Source of the DNA: Solea solea
Lineage: Eukaryota > Chordata > Actinopteri > Pleuronectiformes > Soleidae
Direction of reading: 5' to 3'
NCBI RefSeq assembly: GCF_958295425.1
Contig: NC_081151.1
Span: 18,800,452-18,864,451 of the forward strand
DNA: 64,000 bases
The position numbers and the translations under genes are program-made. Positions 14,495-28,807 of this stretch are shown here, in pieces. The notes under the pieces are model-generated. The model saw only the letters and a program-made list of their open reading frames with translations, had not been told where the DNA came from and did not search any database. Within the stretch, counting starts at the first letter, position 1; every line of letters starts with the position of its first letter.

Positions 14495-14510
14495 GGCCAC
14501 TAGGGGGCAA
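14495..14510 (+). promoter_or_regulatory. CTCF-like motif
   Basis: GGCCACTAGGGGGCAA matches the CTCF core CCASYAGRKGGC closely. It lies in the gene-poor interval. Occupancy is unknown. Confidence 0.45.
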
Positions 14511-15639
14511 TAACAAACAAACACAACTAATTAATATGACCTCATGAAGTCATAGCTAACTGTTAAACAGCTGCTTATTTTCACATGACACACATGCAGA
14601 TCATCACTAATATTCATCCAGGTCATGTTTTTTGTCAACCTCAAACCTCAGCTTTGCTAATTTGTAATTCCATTTTACATTTTACAGCAGTAATGTAACA
14701 GATCTGATGGACAGAGCTATGCATAAGCTTTTTTCGGGTAGGATTTTAATAAAGTTAATACTTTATACTGACTGTAAATACCCTATATGAAAGCCATTTA
14801 GTGTAGTCACTCAGTGTAAACTATGTTTACAATAAAGTCACCAACTATAGTTGTACATTAGAGTTTGCTTGTTTGTTAAGTTTTGCTAAACACACCACCT
14901 GCTGCATCTGGTAACAAGACAAAGCAATGAAAATGAATTACCACAGTAAAGCTCTGAGCCAAAACAATGAGATAAAAGATGCTAAAATTGCCACTGCAAG
15001 ACATGGTTATATGATCCATTGATAATTGCTGCTATAAAGTGATTATTTTTGGTTGGCTGGTTGATTGGTAGTGGTATTTAACTGCAGTTGGCATCCATAA
15101 TGTCACTGCCTTGTTCCGGATTTTTCTTTTTCAAAGTATTTGCACATAAATTTCACATTTCATTTATTAAATAAAATGTGATAGATAGTGATGGCACCTG
15201 TTGTGGGCAATAATAGCATGTGCGCATACTTTCATGTTTATTTGATATAAAACAATATTAAAAATGGTGGGAATATGCAAATTTTTGGTTTGATTGGTGT
15301 CTTACAATCACCTGCTCAGCTGAGCAGAAGCACAAATAGATGAAGAGTAGTGGTGACTGGAATCATTAGAGCCTCTCCTTATGCCTGCTCCCTGGGGGCC
15401 CCTCCATATTATCAGGCTCTCGAGTGCTAAAAGTCCCTAGGAGGCACCTTTCATAGGTAATGCTCCCTGCTGCAATTTAGTTTGCCAGTCAACTGTGGCA
15501 TGTCCTGAGTGTTTCAGGAAATTACAGCAGTGCTGACGTGCGGGATGTGCGAGAGTTATGTATGACTGTGTTGCCTTGAAATAAGTATGTCTGCGATTGC
15601 ATGCATCACATGCAACACCTACAGGGACTGTAATGGCAT

Positions 15640-15775
15640 ATACAGTACTTTAGTATGGAGCTGGGGCCCCTTGTGCAGCTGTAACCGCTTCCACACTTCT
15701 TGTAAGACTTTCCACAAGATTTTGAAGTGTTTCTATAGGAATTTGTGCCCCTTCATTCTGTAGAGCATCTTAACC
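15640..15775. repeat. Truncated dispersed repeat (DNA-transposon-like)
   Basis: TAGTATGGAGCTGGGGCCCC, CTTTCCACAAGATTTTGAAG and GGAATTTGTGCCCCTTCATT match a well-known abundant fish repeat. Only its first about 130 bases are present; similarity stops near 15,775. Confidence 0.55.
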
Positions 15776-18700
15776 AGTGTGGCACGCAAACATATGGCAG
15801 CGAATCAGAATTCCTGCAGCATCTTAATGCAACTTTATGCAATGTCCGTCCCTGAAATGTGACACTGTGCTGCACATGGGTGTGAATTTTAACCAGTTTA
15901 CAGACCTTGTGATCGCGCGGTGTAGTTTCACCTCTCATTGACCCTGCAGCTGCGAGCACGGAATCCCTTCAGTCACCTCAGTAAGGCTTGACTGAGTAAA
16001 GAAGGAGAGCTGTCTTTGATTGCTCAGCCCATGGATAACTCCTCAATATGGGATTACGCTCCAATGAATGAGTGCAGACACAATACCAGCAGCTCAGCTC
16101 TGAACTATACAACAGAGATTTAGCCGTAGAGCTGCAATGGAATATCTGCCGATCAAGTATTGATGGAGACCTGTGCTGCTCGCTGCCATTCACGCTTGTC
16201 TATTTTGCTTTAATCGAGGTTTCAAACGATAACTACTTAATGAGAATTCCTTTAAGATTTATAACACTGACTGACAGGTGTTCTCACAGTCTCAATCTCT
16301 GGTGAAATGATCTGCCGCCGTTTTAAAAAACAATCTTTCAAAATCACATTGAATAGAAATACTGACAAGCATAAATTATCTGGTTTTACATTTCACTCAC
16401 TCCAGAGCCGTGTACAGCCAGGCAAAGGAACTGAGATTTGAAGCTAAAAAAACGCAACCAATAAACCATCATTGCTATAACTAGGTAAGGTCAATCCTTA
16501 GCTGTGCGTTAATTCGCAGCAAATGGTAGATGATGCCAATTTCCACTGACTGGTTGCACTAAATGGCTTTAATTACTTTATCTGCAGTCATTTGATATGA
16601 TAGAGTTGATACAACCCATACACTGTATCGTGGTATAAAACGTTTGGCTTATTCTGGTCTAAATCTCTCCCATGTGTGAATAGTTGATTGTGAAAGGTTT
16701 GATGAGTCAAAACATGGATACGTTTGCATCATTTGGCTTTTTCTACAGAACAAACAAACAAAGAAACTAAGGCACAGACCCTTGTTTCTGACTTGTTATA
16801 TGCTGAGTTCCAGTGGCTTCGGTCAGGGCTAAGACATAACCTCCCCATATGCAGCACCATAGTTAAGGAGTTTCTTTTGTTCCATCTGCTTTTGTTGCTC
16901 TTAATAAGCACAAACGTCATGCTGTTCTGCCCTACTCAAACAGCAAGTGATATCCTGTATATTTTCTGTATTGTGTATATGTGTGTATATATATATAGTT
17001 TGTTTCCCTTTGGCAACTTTGAAGTTTTTACCTACTTACTTACCCGGCCTATCATCGATCACCTTTATTTTCCTTTAAAACAAAAATAAAATATTAACAT
17101 TCTGAATTATTCAGAAATTAAGATCAGGGGTTCCCAAAATAATTCATGCCAGATGTTCCTTTTATTTATCTATAGCCTCTGGTAATAACACTTCAGAATG
17201 AGTGTGAATGACACATGAAGCTGCTGTGTGTCGAATATCTAAGGTCTGTCTTTTCATAATTGAAGAACGCTCGTACAGCTTACAGTGTTGCTTCACGTCG
17301 TTCTTTCTCACTTTCACTGACGTTTGACTCAAGGTTGTTTAAAACACAGCTATATATTTGGTTTTTTGAACTTTTCACAGAGCAGGATGACTTGATTATG
17401 TCATTTATAGCGGCATGTGTCTGGATCAAGGAAGGATGCAGGAAGACATTTTAAATATATTAAGTTGGTGTTTAACAAACATGTATGAACTTGTTTTTCT
17501 CAAGATTAGTATTTGTTTCGAACGCCGACAAACCAATCACACTCTCTTATTGAGATTATTGCCTGCCATAATCTCAACTTCACTGATTAGTTCAGGACGA
17601 TGTGTGACAACATGTGCGCATGGTTTAAACCTTGTGTTTTCACCGCGCTTAATACAAATGTTTCCAGTTGTCAGGTCCCAAAGTAGTTCATGTCACCTTT
17701 GACAAAATAATGCTGAAATGTCCCATGTCCCCGAGGTTGAATGGTGTCAAATTCCATCCGACAATGTGACGCGCATTATAAAAGACTGAAGTGTCAACCT
17801 TTGTGTTAAGCTAAACACTTCCCTCGCCTCTCTTTGTACCGAATGCCAGTAAAGTGATATTTATTCTCACATCTACCTCTGAGTAAGACACACAAAATGT
17901 AAAGTGGAATTCTGCCATTGAAATCATACAGTGACTATATTTTATGCCAGGGTGATGTAGCTCATTTGATGTGATCCCTCAGATCAAACGCACAGGACTT
18001 GAAAGGACTTTGGAGAGGGTCCCTCCTTCTTTTCTCCTTCCTTTGACTTCTCCGTATCGCGCTCCCCTCTACCCGTCTTTGTATCACATTGAAGTTTAGT
18101 TCACTGCAAGTTTATGACCCACCCTCCCCACGACTCCTTCATCTCGCAAACCTCTTCAGCAGATTTCAAAACCGTTTTGTATCGGGAGTTTATCACTCAC
18201 GAGATGCCCTTTAAGGAGAGAGGAGAGGAGGAAGGGAAAAAAAAGAGTCTCCATTAATTGTGCGTATAAAGAGTAATGAAGAGGTGCGGAGTTATCCTTC
18301 GAAGGTTGCCTCACATCCTCCCTTTTTGTCACATAAAGGATCCATCGCACCAAGCAAAAGCTGGCGGTAGAAAATGATAGAGGAAACTAACCAGTTTTAA
18401 CATATCTCTTAGTTCAGGATACCCCATATAAAATGCCTAATAGAACAGCATCATTTCAAAAAGAGTGCATATATTTTTTTTATCAGCATGTGGGCCAAAG
18501 ACAGCCATAGTGAGGAAAATTACCTTATTAAAGGATTATTTCTTTTCTGCCTTGATTTGGCTCCATCATTCATTTTAAATCATTTACTGCATTTTGGAAA
18601 TACATACTGTTTTTGTCGTCCAGATTAATTTCTCTGTGAATGTGTCTTATTCCTCATCATCACATAATTGATACGTAATTTAGATGAAGTCAAGGGAAAC

Positions 18701-21354
18701 TAATTGCCTGTCATTCCGTTTGCTTAACACTCTTCTGATTCGAATCAACTGAGGCGGCGCCAAGCTAATGAAATTGTGGCATAACGAGGTAAAATATCAC
18801 CTGACCAGTGCACATGCCACCGAGAGCGTGATATTAAACATTTCACGTCTGCGCCCTTCTGTCGCTGCCCTTCACTCTTGAAGACCCTCGATCGACTCTC
18901 AACAGGAGGCTCACGACGGTTCGATGTGTGCTCATGCAGCAGCGGTTTGGCGACCTGCTGCTTTGTTGTTTTCACAAATGAAACCACGACTAAATGAAAA
19001 CCCACTCAGCTGCAATGCTGTCTTAAATGCTTCTTTCAAACGCGGTGTCACAAACCTGTAAAGAAAGGAAATGGTCGTCTGTTGTTGTTTTTGTTTAGTT
19101 TTTTACATTTAAACCTGCTTATTTGATCATATGTCTCGGAATAGTATACAGTCCGTTATTGCTCCTGATATATACAGTATTTTTAAATTTGTGGGACCCT
19201 ATGTCCTTTGTTTCCATAAATGTGCCCATGGCTCCCGAGACAGAGATACTGATACAGAGTGTGTTATCCTGGTGAAATTGAATTGCACTGGATATGAATT
19301 GGATATGAAGAAGCAGCCCCTCATGAGCAGAGAATTTCAAAATAACAGTCAAAAGCACAGATTCCCCATTTGCTGCTGCTGCTGCCTCTCCATTTCATTT
19401 CCAAGCAGTGGATCCAAAGAATTGATTCTCAGGTGTCTGAGAAAAGGTTCTTGTGACAGCATTGTTTCTCTCTCACCGTATTTTTAAATATACGTGTAGG
19501 TGTACAGCATACCAACCTGCACGCTGCCCCTGAACCCCATTAAGCCACAGCAGCCGACGCAATGGCACTTGTAGGCTGTACACGGTGGAAGTAGGCTTTA
19601 ACCTCGTAATCCAGTTGTAGATATTAATGAGCGGGGGACGATCCCCATTTTTGTAGAGCGTCAGCCTCCATCCATCGAACAATCCGTCAGGTGGACTCAA
19701 AGTGGCTGTGCTGGTTAATGGCTGCTCGTTATTCATTCCCTCAGATTAACAGATAATTCCCTGTGCTGACACACACGCGCTACCCCATTTGTTTTAGATT
19801 AATATTGAAAATGCTACAGGTCAGGGTGATGTGTGGACTCCTGTGGTTGTGAATGAAGCAGCAGCAGGAGCAGAGCGTTACTCACAAGACGGCTGTCTCC
19901 ACCCAGTGGCCGCTCGGTGAACTGCAAATGATTGGACAAACCAAATGATGTACTCCTCTAGGTTATTTTCTCATCCTCTCTTTCTCCCAGTCTCTTCCTT
20001 TGTTGTCCCTCCCTTTGTCCTTTCCCTTGGCTGCGCCTGATGAACAGCATTCATCAAAGTCCCGTCCCTTTGATCAGAGCAGCTCCACCGTGCCTAGTCA
20101 TGCTACTGTAACTGTGAGCGATCTCTGTAAGCAACCCCACTCCTAAGTCTTCATGTTCATGCAAAACAAGAGTTTTTCTATATGCACGAGTAATTCCAAG
20201 ACCGGCGTCCACTTGTAACGATACTTCTTCAGTGAGGAGCTTGTTACTGGGTGATGAACTGCGTCTCTGTGTCTCAATTCAACAATTACAGTTGAATATA
20301 GCAGGCGTATATTCTTCCACATTTGTGAGGTTCCCATACTGTGGGGGTTTTTTTGGGCATGGACGAACACTTAATGAGGCCTGCAGCATCAACCACCTCC
20401 AGCCTCTTCAAATGACTGTGCTGCTTCATCTAGTTGTCGGAGGAGGAGTGTGACGAACTGTGATGCCGTCCAGGAGCTCTGGACAGGTGCAGGAGGAGGC
20501 TCTCTTTCCTCTTTGGCTGAATAAATCTATCAACCAGTTTAACGGTTACCCTTCATTGAGCACTAACTTCAACCGTGATCTCCGACTGTGCTCCAGCGTA
20601 CAAGCTCCACAGCCGCCATCAACTTTCATCAAGATGAAAAGAGGAAGCGATGAGGGCCTGCAGCTGGAGGTGTAGTGTGTGTGGCAGGAGGGAGGAGAGG
20701 GAGAGGGAGCAATCACTTGTCTGGCCGGACCCACTAATGAGGGTGGAGATACATTACAGTGAATTAAGACTTAATGAGGCAAGAAGGAAGTACTTGAGAT
20801 TAGAGATGTGCTGGTATACCACTTAAACATGGCGAAGAGTTTGATAATGTATTCTATCACCAATTTCTAACACTGTCAATGCCATGATTATTAACCACGA
20901 GCAGATTTATTGTGATTCACCATAAGGGAATGCCTGGAACTGAGGCAGAGCAGCGGCTCCAGCCGTGAATGAAATTCTTCTTTGAAATGAGCAAATCCAC
21001 TAAAGCACAACTTATTATAAAGTTTTCATACTCTGCGAAGTTTTATGTGTGAGAAAGACCCAAAAGAGAAGAAGTGTACAGATTTTTTTTAATCACTATC
21101 TTTCCTTTGTAAACATACTAATATAGTATACTAAGTCAGCATCACACAGACCTACAATAATTGTAGAATTATAGTTCTGTGTTGTACCCAGGAAATAGGG
21201 TACATCGTCCACATTTACACGGATGTATCTGTGTGCGTGTGTTTGAAGAACAGTGGCATCTCGATGTGTTTAATGACTCCTTGCTCTTGTAAACCAGTAT
21301 CCAAAGGGTAAAAGCATAAATCCTGCTTTTTTTTTTTCTCTCTTTTTTTATTAG

Positions 21355-21800
21355 ATGTCATCTGAACCACATTGAAGCTGACAGTATATCCAAGAAGAAC
21401 CTCAGGCTAGTCCCGTTAACAGCCCTGCCTTGTACTGTGATAGGCCAAGCCATTAAAATCATAAATAGAGAGGTTCTAATGAAATATCAATTAGGCTGTA
21501 AGAGAAGGCCAATGCTACATTTATGAGGACAGAGCTCATTAAGAGGACTACTGGCGAAGCTCTATGAGATCATTTTGTGATAATCCAATTAGTCCACAAT
21601 GGATGTCTTCTGCTCGAGGAATCTTTGTTATTGGAGTAAAGTTTCACTGCACTGGGGATTAATAAATCTCAGAAGCTCTTAAAGATCAATTATGGTGTAT
21701 AAATGGAGGCTGAAATCATAATTATTCCTTAATAATCATCGATTTTTACTGAGCGATATCGCCCGCGTGTATTATTCCGATGGACTTCCATGATTTGGGT
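21355..21800. other. Candidate conserved non-coding element
   Basis: Complex unique-looking sequence with repeated homeodomain cores (ATCAATTAGG, CCAATTAGTCC, GATCAATTATGG, TAATAATCATCGA). There is no open frame of note and no repeat similarity. Confidence 0.3.
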
Positions 21801-22505
21801 TTCTTCTTCCACTTCTGTATAGCTCATATTTGTCCATGCTTATTCTTGCCATGGGAGATGATTTTGATAGTGTTGACTCTGGGAATATAATCATCTCTGC
21901 AATTTTTGATATTTCAGCACTTGGCTGGGCAGACAATAAGCGAACATCTATTTTTAATCATCCTTGTTTTTTCCCCCCTCGCTCGCTGACCTTCAGCCCG
22001 TGAAAATTCAACTCAATAATTCAGTATGCTCTGCATTTCCTCCTCTTCGCTACCAACACACATATTAACAGACACACACACCGCGCACACATGAACACAC
22101 ATGATGGGTTCACGGCTGTGTGATATATGGATTGTGATTGTTGCTTGTGGGGAATGTGTTTTTCCTCTGACAGCTGACTTGTATATGCCCCTGCATTTTG
22201 TTTTCGATTACATTTACTTTCCTTTCCATGATTTTATCCTTTTTATCTCCCTAGGCTGGGGTGCTGGCTACCAGCAACTGTAAGCACATAAATCCCATTT
22301 CTCTTTTTCCCCCAGTGCAAGGACTAGAGAGTTGATCTAATTGACTTGAATATGGAAACATACATCGCATCTTTTGTCTTTACAGCGTTTTTTTTCGTAC
22401 ACTATTCACATCTAGGGCATTAGATGACGCTCTTCAATTTATAATCACTGATTCATCATATTCACTTGAATATGACGCACTGCACACCAGAGACCTTTTC
22501 ATCAG

Positions 22506-22896
22506 TTAACCCTTTAACACCCAAGCCTCAAAATTGACTTTTAAACATAAAAGTGCCTGAAAATGTCCTGTGAGTAAGTGCTTTTGCACATTTTTCAAGA
22601 ATAACTTTCAAAATCTGGAAGTTATTTACAATTTACTGCGTGTTAAAATAGTGTATTAACAATTTCAAATGAAGAAAACCACTTCATTTAAAGAAACCCA
22701 CTGCAGTTGTTCATGAACACCAGATTGTACGTGTTATATTTTTAAATTTGATCAGTATAAAACATACAGCCACCATAAAAACCACACTTTGACTTTGATG
22801 CGCAACTTCTCGGCTTTCAGAATTTTTCCAATAGCACAAAACGTCTCGTAATTACAGTAACGCAAAGTGCGCTTGGCGAATGTGTTAAAGGGTTAA
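22506..22896. mobile_element. Candidate piggyBac-type MITE
   Basis: TTAA at 22506-22509 and 22893-22896 flank a 383-bp element. Its ends are inverted repeats: CCCTTTAACAC at the left and GTGTTAAAGGG at the right, with a further CAAGC/GCTTG pair slightly inside. A TTAA target duplication and termini starting CCC are the piggyBac signature. No transposase is present, so it would be non-autonomous. Confidence 0.6.
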
Positions 22897-23430
22897 ATAT
22901 GCATCTGAGCAGATCCATCTTTTTGTCCTGCACCGTCTTTGTCCATGTCTGATTTCTGTCTCATTTAACACCCGAGCGTCCCCAACCTCCAGAACACACA
23001 AGCGCAGCGATCTACCTCCACTTCCTGTTAATCTATCACCGACATCACTGTGACTCACCGTCATTTCATTTCATCTCGGAAAAAAAACACTGTCAATCCA
23101 ATATGATTCATCCAGGACATGCTGTCACGGCAATAATGACCGCAACCGCTGAGACAACAGTGTGTCTAAGGTTCCGTTTGGACACAAAAGAGTAGTATTG
23201 TGAGGGATGAATGTGGCGTTCTTCTCTAAGTACGCTGATGTACAGTATTGTGATACTGCAGTAATGTCTTTTTTTTGTGCGCCTGGCGTGCTTTCACATG
23301 TTTATACAAAGTGTTACATGAATCCACTAAAACAAAAGATTGAATTCAACACTTTGTTATTGTCTTCTGGAACTGCAAATCAAAACTCTCGAAGCAAGAC
23401 GGCACCTTGTTACACGCATGCCTGTGCTGT

Positions 23431-23442
23431 GGGGGGGGGGGG
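23431..23442. repeat. G12 homopolymer
   Basis: Uninterrupted G run. A second run of similar length is at 23897-23908. Confidence 0.9.
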
Positions 23443-24587
23443 TGAAACTTAATGAAAAGGTGTTTTGTACACAGCACACATTGGCAGCCGCTGAATGAAA
23501 ACGAAGGCCGTTTTTCGTAGTCTTTGGTGGAATATATTATCTGAATAAGCGCGTTCACAAAGACGCAGATGCATTCGTAAACTCCTGTGCTCTGGATGTG
23601 CATCTTGGAGGCAACTTTGTTGCATAATTGATGGTGTGGGATGAGCTTCCTGTTTGTGCAGGGGGTGGGGGGGACTGAATCCTGGTGGTAAATTTACATT
23701 ACGGTTGCTGGATTGAAAAATGCTCCCTCAGCAAACACGCCTGCCCGTGACTGGCACTTTGACTGCCACACCATCAGAAGTTTACTCGGACATAAAACTG
23801 TCACTTTCAGCCGTGTGTCTTTAAAAATCTGACATTTAGTCAGCTATTGCTACTTGGGTATATTTATAAAATAATATCCCAGATAAAAATCTGTAAGGGG
23901 GGGGGGGGATCTTGAACCTCTGAGTTCACAAGACTTGAATACCCACCTCTTGTGGTGCACTGGGCTTTTTAAAGGTCCATGAATATAAATTACAGCTTAG
24001 GTGAAATTTACAGTCGTGGTCATGGTTCTAAAACTTCATGAAGAGCATGTCAGTGTCTTGCTTTTTATGTGGCGTATATTACCTTAAAGGTGAGATTTCC
24101 TTTGCTAGAGGGAAAGAAATTGCCATTTCTTAATTAAACAATGAAATAAAAGTCCAGGACTTGTTTTAACAAAGTTTGAACGTGCAGCAGCCTGTATATG
24201 TTGCGTTAATCATACCTCTGATTAATATACCGAGTGTCTGGGTTTCTGTCGTCATTGTATATTCGCAGCTCAAGCCGTGACATTTAGAGACATCTTTGAA
24301 ATTTACAGGACCAACCGTGAAACGCCAGCAGACATTTGTGGAAGCGAGAGGAGATTCGACAGTTCATTCTCCACAGTGATGGTGTGCAGAGGGTCTGTCG
24401 CCCTTATTTCCTCTCTCATCTGGATTCAGTCAATAACAATTTAAGCTCTATCAATAATTCCCTCTTGGCTTGAGATCACTTCTCATTAAAATCCATAGTG
24501 ACAGAGAAAATATTTAAGGTGGAATTAGTTGGTTTTTGTTGTTGTTGTAGTTTTCAGCCAGTGTTTGTTGGAGGTTTGCTGACCTGG

Positions 24588-24715
24588 CGGTGCCCCTGAG
24601 CAAGGCACCTGGTCGCCATTGCCATTCCCTGGGTGCAGATACTGTAAGTGCTGCTCACGGCTCCTTGTGTGTGTTCACTACTGTTGTGTAATAAGCATGG
24701 GATAAATAATTATTA
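24588..24715 (+). repeat. Dispersed fish repeat (GAGCAAGGCACCT family)
   Basis: CCCCTGAGCAAGGCACCTGG, then GTGTGTGTTCACTACTG and GGGATAAAT match a common teleost repeat in diverged form. Confidence 0.6.
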
Positions 24716-25625
24716 TACAGAGCTCAATAAATGTTTTAAGACACCCATTTAATCATTTGTGGACTCCACAATATGTAAAAATGTGGCTTCACAGGCTAAT
24801 ATTAAAAACAACATCACTTTAATCCCAATGCACTTTGTTACAATTTATGTTTGATGTACAAAAAAAAACATATTTATATAGATTTATTTGCCATTTTAGT
24901 GATACAACACAACAGTAACAGCCGTAAACTGGGTGTTATACTAGAAAGAAATGAGCCCCAAAGGAATAGTGACTGGTTGGTCAATGACATTGCTGATCTT
25001 CCTCGAGGAGGTTAGCCAGTCTGAAAGCCCTCAGTCATCATCACTGTGAGGTTCACTGCCGTACGCATCTACAGTAAGGGCTGCCAAATGAAATGGCTGA
25101 GACAATGTTATCTGAAATTGCACTTAGGCTCGGTGCATGAGAGTTCCCACTATCATCGGGTCGAGATGGGATTGACCCTGAGAGATACACTGAGCAGTAA
25201 TTATGTGTCTTTATCAGGTCCAGGCAGCCCTGATGCTTTGAAAAAGTCATCTGGGCTATGTCCTTGTCATTGCTGGGAACACTGGTCCAGAAGTGCCATG
25301 CCAGCCCAGCTCTATGGCACTGCAACCACCGCAATGGTTTTTTTGGGGGTTTTATAGACTGTCAGATCAATGATGCATAAGAGATGGCACGGTTTAATGA
25401 TACTATAGGTTATACACTAGTTTATATAGCATGTTGTGTTATATCTATATATAAATATGCAGTATATATAGTTCTATATAATTTATACTGTCAGATGTGC
25501 CTACATTTAAATTTAAATTTCCATGTGTTAGACATTGTTGGAAAGCTAGAAACTACACTTTTGGAATCTGTAAATAACTAAAAATGCCTCTCCTACTTGT
25601 TCCTGGTTTTTTTCAAAGGCTGCGA

Positions 25626-25641
25626 ATATATATATATATAT
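25626..25641. repeat. (AT)8 microsatellite
   Basis: Perfect dinucleotide run. Confidence 0.9.
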
Positions 25642-26439
25642 GTAGATGCCAAGTCGAATTGACATTTTAGTGCCCTTAATGTCATTTCTATAACATCCAT
25701 CTATAACATCTGTAACTTTCCCGCAGTATCAGTGGCCAAAAACAGTTCTCCACAACAAAGTCACCTCACATCTTTTGAAATACCAATAGGAGAAAGGAAA
25801 CTAGCGGTTGCAGCTCACTCTTGATGAGTTGAGCAGGATGTGTTGCTGGAAAAATGACATCATCTACAGTCCCTTGTGAATACACTGACACACACATTCA
25901 CACCGTTTAAAATCAATAATAGATAAGAAGAGCAAACAATGCAGAAGTGGTCCTGCACTAAAGCCTAGTTTTGCAAAGTATTTTGAATGTTCAACAAGAT
26001 TTCGTGTATATGATGCTTTTCTGTTTTGCTGCAGATAATTTGTCCTCCTTATTATTTAACCTCATCAGGATCTGAGCAAAGACGACACAACCTACTTAAC
26101 AGTAAACAGTCGCTACTGAGAACAAACGGATCATCTGTTGATACCCAGACCGTGATGTCATGATAATGTGTCGAGATGTAAACTGTTTGAAATGCAGGAA
26201 GGAAACAAAGCCCTATTTAGTTCACGCTCATTCTCCATCACACGCCTCAAACCACATGGGTTTCATCTTGTGCATAGTAGCACTTCTCAAATTACTGATG
26301 GATTTGGAAAAAAGAAGCACAACCATTCTCTTGGATAGATTAGTTGTGTAATAACCTCGCTTTACCCCCGAGTATCAGCTGAGTGCAAAGACACCATTGA
26401 GATCAACTTAAGCATGATTAGGCTATGAGCAGCCAGTCT

Positions 26440-26660
26440 TTTTCATAACTGGTTTGAGGGTCTCATTCCACTCCAGCTTGTCTTTGAGATAATGTCCTAT
26501 TTAATTAGAAATTGGAGATATCACATTGTTTTTTAATGAGAAGAGCACTTTAGCATAGCACACGAGGCATCGGAGAATCATACACAAGAAGGATAATGGC
26601 TGCATGCGAGGGCTTCAGGGATTCAGATGAGATGCATTTTCAATCAACTGCTCTTTATTT
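26440..26660. other. Candidate conserved non-coding element
   Basis: Unique, complex sequence with TTTAATTAGAAATTG and TTTTTTAATGAG cores and no coding potential. Confidence 0.22.
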
Positions 26661-28534
26661 CCTATTCGCTGTTCTCGAAATGCTTTTGTCCGGAATGTCT
26701 TAACATGGGGGAAAAAGGCAAAAGCAGCAATTTATGTGCGATTTTGTGCGGTGGACATATTAAACCTTCCGGGTTTACTTTATTTCAGACCTGTTGTCTG
26801 TAATGTCTCTTCAATATTTTCTTTCGTCTCATGTGTACACACGTTTGTTCAGTCGATAATACCGTATCTCGCCCTTGTACAATCTCCTTTGTTCTGTCCA
26901 GGGCACATCAGCAGAGTTGGGATCGAAATGCAAATGCATTTGTTGGCTTGGGGAAAACATGGAAAGAGAGCGCTGAGCCATGAAAGCTGGTGGTGCAGGT
27001 TTTTAGCAGGCTTCGAATTCCTCTGCCAGCTTTGGGATTCGCTTAGGGGCTTTGACCTTTTACCGTGTCACCGCCATAAGAAATGTCTCTCATAGTGCAG
27101 GGGCCCATGCACATTTTAAAACTATTTCAGTGTTTTCACCAGCGACTGGACACAGGACAAAAAATGTGTGTGTCCAGCCCCTGGTTAAAGACATGGAAAC
27201 AAACTGTTAAGGGGGTGAAGTTAAAGGTTGGTATATGCACCTCTGACTGACGATGCATCTCAGTTAACAAGGTCATTTAATGGCTTGTCAGTTGGCAAAG
27301 GTTAACGTATGATGTATTTGTGGAGCAAAGGCTCATTTATTATACAAATACCTTGCATGCACTCGCTGAGTATTCCAACTGTTGTGGCATAAACGTTCAA
27401 TCCATCTTTATTTATTTACTGTATACAACACTTTTCATACAGATAAAGTTGGATTCCAGTTTGCAGGTCTTTTGCAAACCAGTGCCAAATGTGCTTTTTG
27501 ACTTCACTTGGCAAGAATTAAGAGAACATGAGAAGATCAGAAAATACTTCAAAAATATTAAAAACAAAATAAGTTATTGACTCATTTCTGGACCATATGA
27601 CTATTTCAGTAAAGTAATTGGATCGGCCCAAATGACACAACTGAACCTTTTTACCTGCAGATCTCCCACAGTCAGTTTTACACTTGGCTATAATGTACCA
27701 GTTTAACAAATCTGATATAATATTATTATTATCATATATTATCATTGTGTTAGCGATGGAAAAAGCTATAAACTATAGCACGAATACATACAAACATGCC
27801 AGTCTTATCCGTCTTTATACCCAACATTAGGCAATATGGTAGATTTAAAAAAAAGTTAAACTATCCGTCTTAAACAGTACCCTCCTAAGATGTTGCCATT
27901 GTCTTTGAAATTGAACATTTCTGTATACAAGCAGAGCTGAAACTCACACAAACGAAAAACGACTGTGCCATTTTCTCCTAATATTTTAAAGAAAAGCTTT
28001 CGAGATGAGAGCAGGAAAGCGTGTTATATTCTCACGGCGTAGAAGTGATTTGTACTTGCAGGTGTGAGATACTGATGCTGTCGACATATTGATAAGAATC
28101 CTGTCAACGTGTCAGAATGGCTGCTGCTAATAGGAACTGTGCTATCATCTCCGTAGCGCCCCACAGGCTCTAAAACCTCAGTGACAGCATTGTGACTTGA
28201 ATAAGAAATGTCCTTGTGAGGAGCGTGGCTCGAGCCATCAAACTGGGATCTCTTGTAGTCACAGGCAGGGGATGGATGAATCAGGGCAGCGGCCCCCCAG
28301 GTGCTGACAGATACCCTGCTTTGCCCCTCGCCACGTTCGTGTGATTTGTCACCTCACTGACACCATTGTGCCATCATTTCGCGAGGGAACAAAGTATGAT
28401 TGACACGTGTCCTGGACAAAGACACAGCGGGTGAAAATGCAAGAGAATGAGTGAAAGTGAGAAGGGCCCTAATCTCCCACAGTGCAATTGAACTGCTGAC
28501 ACGTGGGATCGTGAATTTTATCCTTTAAAATAAC

Positions 28535-28690
28535 ATTTTAGAGGTTCAATGTGTACGTATTAGTAACATCTAAAGGTGAGACTGCAGATTGTAGCAAAAA
28601 AGCACATTTTTAAAATGTATTTTAAAGTGATTATACACCTATTTAATCATACTCACACTATGTGTAGAATATTCCATTTCCCTCCAAACG
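28535..28690 (+). repeat. Dispersed fish repeat, same family as in intron 6 (53700-54295)
   Basis: GGTTCAATGTGTACGTATTA, GTAACATCTAAAGGTGAGAC, GATTATACACCTA and ATATTCCATTTCCCTCC follow the order of the family consensus. Confidence 0.5.
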
Positions 28691-28741
28691 ACAACATACA
28701 GTACATTATCTCAAGGCACTGTACATAGTAAGGCAGAAACC

Positions 28742-28807
28742 TTATTATATATTATATATTACATATTATATAATATATAATATTATAATATATAATATAA
28801 TATTATA
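28742..28807. repeat. AT-only low-complexity tract
   Basis: Sixty-odd bases of TATAT/ATTATA units with a single C, partly self-complementary. Confidence 0.9.

Larger units (their letters stand above)
3456..22505. other. Gene-poor interval
   Basis: It holds microsatellites, two or three old repeat fragments (8,585; 15,640), a CTCF-like site, a cruciform-capable AT repeat and the CNE candidates noted separately. No open frame here shows a recognisable domain or a consistent exon chain. Confidence 0.5.
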
